Positions 26,931 to 35,874 of a DNA stretch of 64,000 nucleotides are shown here, piece by piece. Source of the stretch: Burkholderia plantarii (GTDB lineage Bacteria; Pseudomonadota; Gammaproteobacteria; Burkholderiales; Burkholderiaceae). A program made the position numbers and the translations under genes. Every line of letters begins with the position of its first letter. Positions within the stretch are counted from its first letter, which is position 1. The DNA is taken from positions 3,472,001-3,536,000 of the forward strand of contig NZ_CP007213.1 of NCBI RefSeq assembly GCF_001411805.1, read 5' to 3'. The notes beneath the pieces were generated by a model. The model was not told the origin of the DNA. It searched no databases and saw only the letters and a program-made list of their open reading frames with translations.

Positions 26931-28688
26931 TCACGCCGGGGTCTCCCGATAGTTCGCGAGCTTCGACATCTGGCCGATGCCGGGATTGAAGCAGTTGCAC
27001 GGATCGAGCGCGCGATAGAAGCCGGCCAGCGCGGGCTTGGCCGGGTAGAGATGGCCGACGTTGTGCTCGGCCGGATACTCGGCGCCGCGGCGGTCGAGCA
27101 GCGTCCACATGCGGTGCTCGACGTCGAGGCAGTCATGGCCCTTCCTGACGATGTAGTCCTGGTGGAACACGTGGCAGAGGAAGTGGCCGTAGTAGAGCTT
27201 GATCGCGATGGTGTCCTCGATCTCGCGCGGCAGCGTCTCGACCCAGTCGCGATCGTTGCGGCGCAGCGCGATGTCGAGCGCGACGATGTCCTCCACGGTG
27301 TCGGCGTGGATGGCGCGGTAGCGCACCGCCGCGCCGGCCGCCGCGAAGCGGTGCAGGAACGCCTTGGCGCCTTCCCCGGCGGTACATTCGAACCAGTCGC
27401 CGGACGCATTGGCGAAGAACGCGGCGAGCCGCGTGCGCGCTTGCCCGGCGCCGTCGGCCGACACCTTCAGCATCAGGTGATGCTCGAAGCGGTCGCGAAA
27501 CGCGTTCATGCGCGGCGGCAGATGGCTCGGGAACAGCCGGCTCGCGGCCTGCAGCACGCGGTCGCTCAGGTGCCGCGGCAGGAAGCCGAAGCGGCCGGCC
27601 AGCGCGTCGAAGCGGCTCTTCAGCGCGAACAGCGCCGGCAGCCGCGCGGTGCCGAGATGGTGGATCGCGAGGAAGGTGTCCTTGCCGTAGCGCTCGGCCA
27701 CGTCGTAGGCGTCGCGATGCATGTACTCGCCCGAGATCGGCAGGTGCGCGAACTCGCCGAGCGCGATCCTGCGCAGCTCGGTCAGCTCGGCCGGATCATT
27801 GGTGCCGACGTAGAACACCCGGGTATCGCGCTCGGCCGCGAACGTGTCGAGCCGCACCGCGAACACCATCAGCTTGCCGGCCGAGCCCGACGCCTCGTGC
27901 AGGCGTCGCGGATCGGCGTTGTAGCGGGCCGGCGTGGCGGCATCGATGCGGCGCACCTCGTCGGCATAGCGATGGTCGGACGCGGCGCCCGCGTCGTGGC
28001 GCACGTCGGCGTCGGAGAACGCGCGGCGCCCGAGGCGTTCGAGCATCTCCTCCGGCGCGTCGCCGAGCTCGATGCCGAGATGGTTGACGAGCGCGAGCCG
28101 GCCCTGCTCGTCCACGCGCGCGAACACGGCCATCTCGGTGTAGGCCGGCCCGCGCCGTACCAGCGCGCCGCCCGAGTTGTTGCAGACGCCGCCGAACACC
28201 GAGGCGCCGATGCAGCTCGACCCGATCACCGAATGCGGCTCGCGGCCGAGCGGCTTGAGCACTTTCTCGAGCTGGTCGAGCGTGGCGCCGGGCAGGCACA
28301 CCACCTGGCGGCCCTCGTCGATCACATGCACCGTCTTCATGCGCGTGGTGCTGACGATCACGATGTCGCGATCGTAGCCGTCGCCGTCCGGCGTCGAGCC
28401 ACCGGTCAGGCCCGTGTTCGAGGCCTGCGTGATGACGGCCGCGCCGGCCGCGACGCAGGCTTCCAGCACGCGCCATTGCTCGACCAGCGTGCCCGGCCGC
28501 GCCACCGCCAGCGCGCGGCCGGTGCCGAAGCGGAAACCCGTGCGATAGCGGCGCGTGGCCGCCTCGCCCGTCAGCAGGTGGCGTGCGCCGACGATATCGC
28601 GCAACGCCGCCAGCAGCGCCGCGCCGCCGCGCCCGCCGGCGCCGTTCGCCGGGTTCGTCTGGTTCGTACCGTCCTTGCCTGCCGCCAT
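26931..28688 (-). CDS. dld: Quinone-dependent D-lactate dehydrogenase
   Basis: This 585-residue FAD enzyme starts MAAGKDGTNQTNP at 28688, after GGAGA. E. coli Dld is about 570 residues, so the length fits. It oxidises D-lactate to pyruvate and passes electrons to quinone at the inner membrane. The FAD-binding part (about 40-270) includes ITQASNTGLTGGSTPDG and SSCIGASVFGGVCNNSGG. The C-terminal part has the Dld-type region around PREIEDTIAIKLYYGHFLCHVFHQDY and ends DPCNCFNPGIGQMSKL. A divergent LysR gene is 161 bases away and probably controls it. Confidence 0.92.
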   Translation of the reverse strand: MAAGKDGTNQTNPANGAGGRGGAALLAALRDIVGARHLLTGEAATRRYRTGFRFGTGRALAVARPGTLVEQWRVLEACVAAGAAVITQASNTGLTGGSTPDGDGYDRDIVIVSTTRMKTVHVIDEGRQVVCLPGATLDQLEKVLKPLGREPHSVIGSSCIGASVFGGVCNNSGGALVRRGPAYTEMAVFARVDEQGRLALVNHLGIELGDAPEEMLERLGRRAFSDADVRHDAGAASDHRYADEVRRIDAATPARYNADPRRLHEASGSAGKLMVFAVRLDTFAAERDTRVFYVGTNDPAELTELRRIALGEFAHLPISGEYMHRDAYDVAERYGKDTFLAIHHLGTARLPALFALKSRFDALAGRFGFLPRHLSDRVLQAASRLFPSHLPPRMNAFRDRFEHHLMLKVSADGAGQARTRLAAFFANASGDWFECTAGEGAKAFLHRFAAAGAAVRYRAIHADTVEDIVALDIALRRNDRDWVETLPREIEDTIAIKLYYGHFLCHVFHQDYIVRKGHDCLDVEHRMWTLLDRRGAEYPAEHNVGHLYPAKPALAGFYRALDPCNCFNPGIGQMSKLANYRETPA

Positions 28689-28849
28689 CGTGCTCTCCGT
28701 CTGATCAAGGGCCGCGACGGGCGCCCTGCCGCCGGCCGGCCCATTCGCCGGTGCCGCGCATCGGTTCGCCCGTCGCATGAACGGCAGCTTAGAATTGCGC
28801 CGGCCATGAGTCCAATATCTTGACAACACGATTCGGAGACGAAAACGAT

Positions 28850-29758
28850 ATGGAATTTCGTCAGCTGCGTTATTTCCTGGCCGTTGCCGAGCATCTGCAC
28901 TTCACCGAGGCGGCTGCCGCGCTCGGCATCGCGCAGCCGCCGCTGAGCCAGCAGATCCTCAAGCTCGAACGCGAGATCGGCACGCCGCTGTTCATCCGGC
29001 ATCCGCGCCGCGTGGAGCTGACCGAAGCGGGCAGGCTGCTGCGCGAGCGCGCGCGGCGCCTCGTGGACGACGCGCAGCAGGCGCTGCTGGCCACGCGTGA
29101 CGCGGGGCGCGGCGAGACCGGGCGGCTCTCGCTCGGCTTCGCCGGCTCGACGGTGTTCCATCCGGCGATCGCCCAGACCATGCAGCGCTTCCGGCATGCC
29201 TACCCGCGCGTGGCGGTGGGCTGCGAGGAGAGCAACAGCGTGGCGCTGCTGGAGAAGGTGGGCGCGGGCCGCATCGACGCCGCGCTGGTGCGCATGCCGC
29301 TGCAATGCGGCGAGCTGGTGGTGGAGCCGCTGGCGGACGAGGAGATGATCGCGGTGCTGCCGAACGGGCACCGGCTCGGCCGGCGCAAGCAGATCGACCT
29401 GGCCGACCTGGCCGGCGAACCGTTCATCGTGTTCCCGCGCGGCATCGGGCCGAACCTCTACGACTCGATCATCGGGGCCTGCCACGCGGCCGGCTTCGCG
29501 CCGTCGATCGGCATGGAATCGCCGCAGATCTCGTCGGCCGGCAATCTCGTGTCGGCCGGCTTCGGCGTGGCGATCGTGCCGGCCTCGATGCGGCAGGTGC
29601 AGGTGGCCGGCGTGTCGTTCCATGCGCTGCGGGGCCGCCCGCTCGCGACCGGCATCGCGCTGGTCCACCGGCCGCGCGAGCGCGCGCAGACGGTACGCAA
29701 CTTCGTGCGGATCCTGCGGCAGCATCGGAGCGGCACCGGCAATACGGGCGCCGCCTGA
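28850..29758 (+). CDS. LysR family transcriptional regulator
   Basis: The 302-residue protein starts MEFRQLRYFLAVAEHL at 28850. The winged helix includes HFTEAAAALGIAQPPLSQQILKLEREIG; a full effector domain follows, with VFPRGIGPNLYDSIIG and GFGVAIVPASM. It is of the BenM/CatR-like length class. It is divergent from dld, which makes that gene the first candidate target, and convergent with the AcnX operon, whose stop is two bases away. Confidence 0.9.
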   Translation: MEFRQLRYFLAVAEHLHFTEAAAALGIAQPPLSQQILKLEREIGTPLFIRHPRRVELTEAGRLLRERARRLVDDAQQALLATRDAGRGETGRLSLGFAGSTVFHPAIAQTMQRFRHAYPRVAVGCEESNSVALLEKVGAGRIDAALVRMPLQCGELVVEPLADEEMIAVLPNGHRLGRRKQIDLADLAGEPFIVFPRGIGPNLYDSIIGACHAAGFAPSIGMESPQISSAGNLVSAGFGVAIVPASMRQVQVAGVSFHALRGRPLATGIALVHRPRERAQTVRNFVRILRQHRSGTGNTGAA

Positions 29759-29760
29759 GG

Positions 29761-30270
29761 TCAGCGCGGCGCCGTTTCCTCCAGATACACCATGGCGCCG
29801 CCCGTCCCTTCCGCCCCTTCCGCCGCCTCGATGCGAACCGCCCCGCGCGCGCCGGCCACGCGCTCGAAGTCGGCGGCGCTCAGGCACACCACCGGCACCG
29901 CCAGCGCATACAACTCCGCGGCGACGATCGCGCCGATCGAGATGATGAGGTCGCGCTCGCGCAGGATGATGCCGACCGGGCCGGTGCCGTTGCGGATCGC
30001 TTCGGCCAGCACGCTGCTGCTCGAACTCGAGCCTTTCGCGTGCGCCATCACCATGATCTTCCCGGCCAGCGTCGCGCCGTGCTGCGGATGCGTGCGGTCG
30101 ATGATGCGTCCGGGCCCGGCGTCGTAGCCGCCCCAGAAGCTCAAGGGCTGTTCCAGCAGGATGGTTTGCGCGCGGACGCTGCCGTGGACGAGGACGTCGC
30201 CGGACAGGGCCACGGCGAATGCCGCGGTGCCGGCCGGTGCGGCGCGGACGATTTTCCGGACCTCATCCAT
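29761..30270 (-). CDS. AcnX small subunit (DUF126), probable cis-3-hydroxy-L-proline dehydratase
   Basis: The 169-residue protein is the swivelling domain of the aconitase-X family, with LSFWGGYDAGPGRIIDRTHPQHG and the conserved Ser loop AHAKGSSSSSSVLAEAI. The last strand (PVVCLSAADFERV) is typical. In bacteria this two-subunit form, as far as is known, dehydrates cis-3-hydroxy-L-proline. The start overlaps the end of the large-subunit gene by eight bases, which suggests balanced co-translation. Confidence 0.85.
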   Translation of the reverse strand: MDEVRKIVRAAPAGTAAFAVALSGDVLVHGSVRAQTILLEQPLSFWGGYDAGPGRIIDRTHPQHGATLAGKIMVMAHAKGSSSSSSVLAEAIRNGTGPVGIILRERDLIISIGAIVAAELYALAVPVVCLSAADFERVAGARGAVRIEAAEGAEGTGGAMVYLEETAPR

Positions 30271-31510
30271 GGAACCGCACCTTCCCTTCGTAGGCCGACT
30301 GCACGCACTCGCTCATGCTGCCGTAGGCGACGCTCACGCCGATGTTGGCCGGCGCATACGCGGCCCACTTCCCTGAATTCGTCATGACCAGCCCGCTCAG
30401 CTTTTTCATGACCGGCGTGATGTAGGTGCAGGTATCGACGACGATCTGGATACCGCGCGCCGCGAGTTGCTGCGCCAGGCCGATCTGCTCCAGCTCCCAC
30501 AGGATGAAGCGGCTGGTGTTCACGTAGAAATCGGCGCGCGGCTTACCTTCGTGCGCTGCGAGCAGGCTCGCGAGCCGCCGGAATTCCGCCAGCGAGAAAT
30601 GCGGCGTGCCGAGCGACACCGCCACGAGGTCATCGCCGTCGCGGCCGTTGTTCAGCGTGCCGCGGATCGCGTCGAGATCGGCCAGCGAGACGCTCAACTC
30701 CCGGAGCGGCGCCTGGTGTTGCAAGGCCGCGTCGAGCGTGGGCGCCTCGGGCGTCACGCCCACGGCATGGAACAGCGCCACTGCGCCGCTCGAGGCCGCG
30801 GCGGCGCCGAGCGCCTTCAGCTCGTCCTCGCTCGTGTCGTCGGGCAGGCCGACGATGACCGGCACCACGGCGCCGGCGATCCTGCCCACCAGCAGGCCGA
30901 GCGCCGCGAAATGGATGTCGCGCGACGGCAGACGGGAAAAATCCGCCACGCGAAACACGATCCGGCCGGCGCGGTTCGCGGTGACGTGCAGCCCCGCATG
31001 GGGCGCCCGCCCGGTGATCGCCGCGGCCAGATCGAGGAAATCGCCGTAGCGGCTGGTCCTCGCGCCCAACACCGAATTGGCGAAGACGATCGCGTTCGAT
31101 TCGGCCCAGGCGATCTGATCGCCCTGGCGGGGACGGTGCTTCAGCTGGTACGGCGCGCAGGTGAAGCTGGACTCGCATCCGAGCAGCAGATGCGCGTCCA
31201 TCAGGCGTCGCGCGTCACGCTGGATGGCGCGGTCGCCGTGATACAGCTCGGGATGGATCAGGTCCAGCGAGCCGACGTTCAAGGTCGTCGGCACCGCCAC
31301 CCTCGCGCCGGCCGAGACGAACCGCTCGACGAAGTCGAGGCTGGTCTGGCCGTGATAGAGGCAGCCGTCGATATGCGCGGACGTGATGTCGATCAGGTCC
31401 GGCGCCGACATCACGTCCGCGGTTCGGGCGACGATACGCATCGCCCGGGCCGGGCCGTCACCCAGTTCGCCGCCCAGCATGGCCTTGTCGCGCTCGCTCA
31501 ACCGCAGCAT
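30263..31510 (-). CDS. AcnX large subunit (DUF521), probable cis-3-hydroxy-L-proline dehydratase
   Basis: This 415-residue cytoplasmic protein starts MLRLSERDKAMLGG at 31510. It carries the AcnX catalytic core: ITSAHIDGCLYHG, TTLNVGSLDL, and Cys ligands for an iron-sulfur cluster in LLGCESSFTCAPY and VVDTCTYITPVM, with NSGKWAAYAP near the end. It works with the small subunit directly downstream. The reaction expected from the family turns cis-3-hydroxy-L-proline into a pyrroline carboxylate. No transporter or reductase of a full hydroxyproline pathway is adjacent, except possibly the EamA gene upstream. Confidence 0.86.
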   Translation of the reverse strand: MLRLSERDKAMLGGELGDGPARAMRIVARTADVMSAPDLIDITSAHIDGCLYHGQTSLDFVERFVSAGARVAVPTTLNVGSLDLIHPELYHGDRAIQRDARRLMDAHLLLGCESSFTCAPYQLKHRPRQGDQIAWAESNAIVFANSVLGARTSRYGDFLDLAAAITGRAPHAGLHVTANRAGRIVFRVADFSRLPSRDIHFAALGLLVGRIAGAVVPVIVGLPDDTSEDELKALGAAAASSGAVALFHAVGVTPEAPTLDAALQHQAPLRELSVSLADLDAIRGTLNNGRDGDDLVAVSLGTPHFSLAEFRRLASLLAAHEGKPRADFYVNTSRFILWELEQIGLAQQLAARGIQIVVDTCTYITPVMKKLSGLVMTNSGKWAAYAPANIGVSVAYGSMSECVQSAYEGKVRFHG

Positions 31511-31879
31511 CCGTGCTCTCCCCCGTGTCGGTACGGGCAAGGCCCGTGTTCGATGTAGCGGGAATGTACAACTGGAACGGATTTCTGTCCATGCTGGTTT
31601 TTCACCGTCCACTTCTTGCACGGTCCGTCGAATTTTCCTGAACGAGAGGCGGCCGGCCTGGCTCAAGTGGATTGAAACGAAACCAGACTCGTTCGCCGTC
31701 GGCCTGCGTCTCCAGCGTCTTGCCGCCCCGTTCCGCCATGGCGAACATGACGGGGCGCGGCGCCCGGCCCGTGGCCGTCACGCGGTATCCCGGCGCGGTG
31801 GTCGGCATGGCCCACGAGATCACGCCCGGCCGGCGCGCCGTGCCGCCCCCCTGGATCCACGGGATCCCGTGAATTCACC
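31511..31879. other. Intergenic region upstream of the AcnX operon
   Basis: The part near 31515-31680 is less GC-rich and should hold the AcnX promoter. An open frame on the minus strand (31602-31748) could encode a peptide beginning MFAMAERGGKTLE, but it lacks a clear ribosome site and I cannot support it as a gene. Confidence 0.45.
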
Positions 31880-32797
31880 TCACGCCCGCTCGCGCCATTG
31901 AGCGATCCACGCCTCGCCGTTCACGACCACCAGCCCCACGCACACGAACACCGCCCCCACCATGAACGCGGCGCTCAGTTGCTCGTTCAGCAGCACGACG
32001 CCCCACACCACGCCGAACAGCGGCGTCATGAACGACAGCACGCCGAGGCGCGCGGCCAGGTACCGGCGCAGCATCGTGAACCAGACCAGGAAACTCACGA
32101 AGCAGACGAACACGGTCTGAAAAATCAGACTGGTCCACAGCATCGGCGAGGCGTGAAAGCGCGTCTGGCCGAGCAGCATGGCGGCCGGCAGCAGGATCAC
32201 GAACGCGCCGGCCAGCTGGTAGAACAGCGTCTGCGTGGCGGGGGCCTCGCTGATGCGGCTGGTGCGCACCGCCACCGTCGTCATGCCCCAGGCGGCGGCG
32301 CCGCCCAGGCCGAGCAGGTCGCCCAGCATCCAGGTGGTTCGCGCCGGCCCGTGGTCGAGCCACGCCGGCATCAGAAACGCGATCGCCACGCCGAGGAAGG
32401 CAAGCCCCATCCCGCTCCATTGCAGCCGGCTCATCCGCTCGTCGGGCAGGCGCAGATGCAGGCCGAGCGCCGCGAACAGCGGCGCCGTGTAGAGGAACAC
32501 GACCATGTGCGATGCGCTGGTCCAGATCAGGCCCTGCGCCACGAACAGGAATTCGAGCGCGAACAGCAAGCCGACCACCACCGCCGACGGCAGCATCCGC
32601 CCCGTCAGCCAGCGGTCGCGCGCCACCACGCGCGCGTAAAGGAACACCAGCGCGGCGGCCGCGCCGGAACGCAGCGCGAGCTGGAAGATCGGCGCCGCGT
32701 CGGCCGCCGACGCCTTGACCGCCACCTGCTGCAGGCTCCACGTCATGCACAGCGCGACCATGACGAGTACCGCCCGACCGTCCACTGCCTTCCTCAT
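31880..32797 (-). CDS. EamA/DMT family transporter
   Basis: The 305-residue inner-membrane protein has about ten helices in two EamA repeats; the first begins LVMVALCMTWSLQQVAVKA and the second GLGGAAAWGMTTVAVRTS. It probably exports or imports a small metabolite. The divergent AraC-type gene starts 98 bases away and is its likely regulator. The substrate is unknown; this transporter is unrelated in position to the one in the carbapenem operon. Confidence 0.86.
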   Translation of the reverse strand: MRKAVDGRAVLVMVALCMTWSLQQVAVKASAADAAPIFQLALRSGAAAALVFLYARVVARDRWLTGRMLPSAVVVGLLFALEFLFVAQGLIWTSASHMVVFLYTAPLFAALGLHLRLPDERMSRLQWSGMGLAFLGVAIAFLMPAWLDHGPARTTWMLGDLLGLGGAAAWGMTTVAVRTSRISEAPATQTLFYQLAGAFVILLPAAMLLGQTRFHASPMLWTSLIFQTVFVCFVSFLVWFTMLRRYLAARLGVLSFMTPLFGVVWGVVLLNEQLSAAFMVGAVFVCVGLVVVNGEAWIAQWRERA

Positions 32798-32895
32798 CTG
32801 TGGCTATCCCGAACGAAACGGAGCACAGTATCGACCGAATCATTTAGCACGATATAGTGCGAAACCGACATTCGATCGAGCGAGGAAGCCAGCGC

Positions 32896-33687
32896 ATGAA
32901 ACGCGGCATACCGGCCCCCACCGCCCACCTGCGGCTGCCGCCGTTCACCGACGCGCTGCCGGCCCCGGTCTTCTTCCGGACCGAGCGCATGCCCGCGCAC
33001 GCGACCTATCCGGTCCTGCGCCACACCTGGGGGGAGTTCGTCTATTCGTTCAGCGGGGTGACCGAGGTGAAGGCCGGCTCCGCGCACTTCATCGCGCCGC
33101 CGCATCTGGGTTTGTGGATCGCGCCGGAGGTCGAACACACGGGCTTCAATCATCACGAGGCCGTGCATTGCTCGGTCTACATCCGTCGCGACCTGTGCCA
33201 CGGCATGCCCGACGATTCCTGCGCGGTGATGGTGAGCCCGCTGGTCCGCGCGATGCTCGAGCACCTGCGCGACCTGGCCGACACGCCGGAGCGGCGCGCC
33301 GCCCGCGCGCGGCTGCTGCGCGTGCTGGTCGATCAGCTCTCGACCTGCCGGACCACCGGCAGCTTCGTGCCCCACAGCGACGACGAGGAACTGAACCGGA
33401 TCCTGCAGCTGCTGCGCGACGACCCGGCCGACAATCGCACCATCGCCGAACTGGCGGCCGTGGTGAAGCTGGGCGAACGCACGCTGATGCGCCGCTGCCA
33501 GGCCGAACTGGGGATGTCGCTGACGGAATGGCGCCAGCGCCTGCGCTTCGTGGCCGCGCTGCCGATGCTCAGGAGCGGGCGCAGCGTCGAATCGGTCGCC
33601 TTCGATCTCGGCTACGCGTCGTCGTCGGCCTTCATCGCGATGTTCCGGCGCCTGACGGGATCGAGCCCGAAGCGCTTCGTTGCGTGA
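32896..33687 (+). CDS. AraC family transcriptional regulator
   Basis: The 263-residue protein starts MKRGIPAPTAHLRLPP at 32896, after GAGGAAG. The N-terminal cupin-like domain (LRHTWGEFVYSFSGVTEVKAG and PPHLGLWIAPEVEHTG) would sense a ligand. The C-terminal pair of helix-turn-helix motifs includes RTIAELAAVVKLGERTLMRRCQ and ESVAFDLGYASSSAFIAMFRR. It is divergent from the EamA gene. AraC proteins of this layout often activate a neighbouring exporter. Confidence 0.9.
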   Translation: MKRGIPAPTAHLRLPPFTDALPAPVFFRTERMPAHATYPVLRHTWGEFVYSFSGVTEVKAGSAHFIAPPHLGLWIAPEVEHTGFNHHEAVHCSVYIRRDLCHGMPDDSCAVMVSPLVRAMLEHLRDLADTPERRAARARLLRVLVDQLSTCRTTGSFVPHSDDEELNRILQLLRDDPADNRTIAELAAVVKLGERTLMRRCQAELGMSLTEWRQRLRFVAALPMLRSGRSVESVAFDLGYASSSAFIAMFRRLTGSSPKRFVA

Positions 33688-33709
33688 CGGGCGTGGCGCC
33701 CGGCACCCG

Positions 33710-34522
33710 TCACGCGCATGGCGCCGGCGCGGCCCCGGCCTGCCACTCGGCGCCGGGCGCGGACACCGAGTCGAACGCGGGCTTCGCGAACAGATAGCCC
33801 TGCATCAGCGAGACCCCATGCGCCGCGAAGAAATCGCGCTCGCCATTCGTCTCGACACCTTCGGCAATGATGCGCACGCCCATCTCGCGGCACATCGAGA
33901 TCACGCCCCGCACGATGCTTTGCCTCGCGGCATTGGTGTCGATGCCGCGCACCAGATCCATGTCCAGCTTGACGAGGTCCGGCTGGAAGTCGGCCAGCAG
34001 CGTCAGCCCGGAAAATCCCGCGCCGAAGTCGTCGATCGCGGTCTGGAATCCGAAGCTGCGATACGACCGGAAAATGTTCACCAGATGCGAGCGGCCGAGG
34101 ATGTTCTCGCCCTCGACCGTTTCGAAGATGATGCGATCGCTCGGGAACCGGAATTTCTCGGCGGCTTCGAGCGTGCTGCGGATGCAGGCCTCCGGCCGAT
34201 AGACGGCGTTCGGCATGAAATTGATCGAGAGATGCCCGTCGATGTTCAGCGCCGCGGCCTGTTCGATGGCCGAGGTCCGGCAGAGCTGGTCGAAGTGATA
34301 GCGATTGGCCTCGTCGACCTTTTCGAGCACCGACGCGGCCGGCTCGCCGTTGGGGCCGCGAACCAGCGCCTCGTGCGCGTAGGCGGTGCCGGTGCCGGTG
34401 TCGACGATCGGCTGGAACGCGAACCTCAGTTTTCCGAACTGACCGGACGGCGTCCGGCAGCCGGTGCATTGGGCCGGCGCGGCGCTGTCCCCCGGCTGGA
34501 TGAGGATGGGTTTGTCATTCAT
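33710..34522 (-). CDS. EAL-domain cyclic-di-GMP phosphodiesterase
   Basis: The 270-residue protein is almost only an EAL domain. Catalytic and metal-binding motifs are complete: YAHEALVRG (EAL signature), SINFMPNAVY, FETVEGENIL, AIDDFGAGFSG, LVKLDMDL and IAEGVETNGE. It should hydrolyse cyclic-di-GMP. A short N-terminal stretch contains the pair CTGC, which might bind metal or be redox-active. There is no receiver or membrane domain, so control may be at expression level. It opposes the diguanylate cyclase at 10.6 kb in function. Confidence 0.9.
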   Translation of the reverse strand: MNDKPILIQPGDSAAPAQCTGCRTPSGQFGKLRFAFQPIVDTGTGTAYAHEALVRGPNGEPAASVLEKVDEANRYHFDQLCRTSAIEQAAALNIDGHLSINFMPNAVYRPEACIRSTLEAAEKFRFPSDRIIFETVEGENILGRSHLVNIFRSYRSFGFQTAIDDFGAGFSGLTLLADFQPDLVKLDMDLVRGIDTNAARQSIVRGVISMCREMGVRIIAEGVETNGERDFFAAHGVSLMQGYLFAKPAFDSVSAPGAEWQAGAAPAPCA

Positions 34523-34629
34523 GCAATCTCCGATGACGCGCAGGACTGGCGTGCTGATCTACGTCTTATCGGCCGGAAACGCGGCAAGCTTGACCGTACC
34601 GGCATCGGCGGCCGGGCGCGGGCGCCCGC

Positions 34630-35170
34630 GCCGGCGGCGCTCGTCGGGCAGGGCGCCTGTCTCGCGCGGGCCGGCGACTGCATGGCCCGTCACGGCGTCA
34701 CGGGCCGCCAGCCCTGCACGGGCGGCCTGCCGATCGCGAGCGGCATCGGCACGATCGACTCGATCAACATCAGCCGGACCGGCGGGCGGGGATCGGCCAC
34801 TACACCGAGCCGCAGTTCGCGGCCGCGCCGCGCCGCGGGATCCGGGCCGACGGCTCGCGCCTGTATCCGGCGATGCCGTATCCGTTCCGCGCGACGATCC
34901 CGGACAGCGACATCCACGCGCCCTACACGGACTTCATGCGCGGCGCCGCGCCGAGGCGCATGAACGCCGCCGATCCGCCGGGCCTGGTCGCGGTGATCCT
35001 GCGCGGCGCGCCCCCGCCGTCCACCGCCGCCGCGCCCCCGTCGCTGCCGATGCCGGACTTCGCCGGCCGCCTGAACGACGACGAGCTCGCGCAGCTGGCG
35101 ACGTTCGTGCGCGGCAGCTGGACCAACCACGCGGCGCCGGTGAGCGCCGGCCAGGTCGCGAAGCCACGCG
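34630..35170 (+). pseudogene. Degraded membrane-bound dehydrogenase cytochrome c subunit
   Basis: Fragments of a tri-heme cytochrome c of alcohol/gluconate dehydrogenase type lie in two frames. The first has CLARAGDCMARHG, where intact relatives have GDCxACH, so the second heme Cys is lost, then CTGGLPIASGIGTIDSINIS. After a frameshift near 34785-34791 comes GIGHYTEPQFAAAPRRGIRADG and LYPAMPYPFRATI. The sequence then jumps to a C-terminal piece, LNDDELAQLATFVRGSW. The middle heme domains are missing. No start or downstream dehydrogenase gene remains, so this is a relic. Confidence 0.7.
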
Positions 35171-35874
35171 AGGCGCGGGCCGGCAAGCCGTGGCCGGCGG
35201 CCCGCGCCTCGCCGATCTCGCCATCGCCCCGTACCGCCGCGGGGCGATGGCCAGGGTTCACGCGCCCGTTGCGGCGCATCACGCGGCGAGCCCCGGGCCC
35301 GTCGCGCCCCCCCAGCCCGACGCCACCCCGGAACATGCCGGCGGCTTCACGCGCTTGGGCGAAATCGATCGAAATCCCTTACCGCCCGGAAGATTCGGCG
35401 GTTTCACTCGAACCTTCGTTCGGCCTCCGACGCAATCCCCCCACATAGGTTTCTTTCGAATGCATGCGGCAATTTGCCACATAAAAAATAGCTCTCCGTA
35501 TTCATGGATAAATCGAGTCGCGATCGAATTCTTATTCACGATAAAGGTGAACGAACGACCAGACCGGCATGAACAAAGGCCGCCGTCGTTATTGCGCCGC
35601 ATTGCGACAAAAATCGGGCGCGCCGCGTCATTGGCTTGGCCAAAAAAAATTTAAAGATTTTCTTCCCCTGCCGTAAACACGCCTGAGAGATAGTGCTCGG
35701 GGCCTGCAGTTTCTTCAGCCGCTCGATCGCGTGTCCGTGCCGGGACATCTGTGATCGCGCATCGAGCCGAATTCGCCATCGACGGCTGATAAGGACAGGT
35801 CGCCATCGGCATGGGTTCGGTCCCTGGAGAAAGGAATGCACTAGTAACAAGCATCCTTGACAAGGAAATGCACC
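35171..35874. other. Intergenic region, AT-richer, upstream of chemoreceptor gene
   Basis: After the cytochrome relic the base composition drops in GC (about 35400-35860). Open frames on both strands have no ribosome sites or family resemblance. The last 150 bases should hold the promoter of the chemoreceptor at 35875, whose AAGGAAA ribosome site is clear. Confidence 0.5.

Noticed and set aside
31602..31823. A 73-residue minus-strand frame upstream of the EamA gene
   Set aside because: Part of it reads like protein, but there is no clear start or ribosome site and no family I recognise. It is left as an intergenic note.
35536..35850. A 104-residue minus-strand frame upstream of the chemoreceptor gene
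   Set aside because: It has unconvincing composition and would overlap the probable promoter; no ribosome site is visible.
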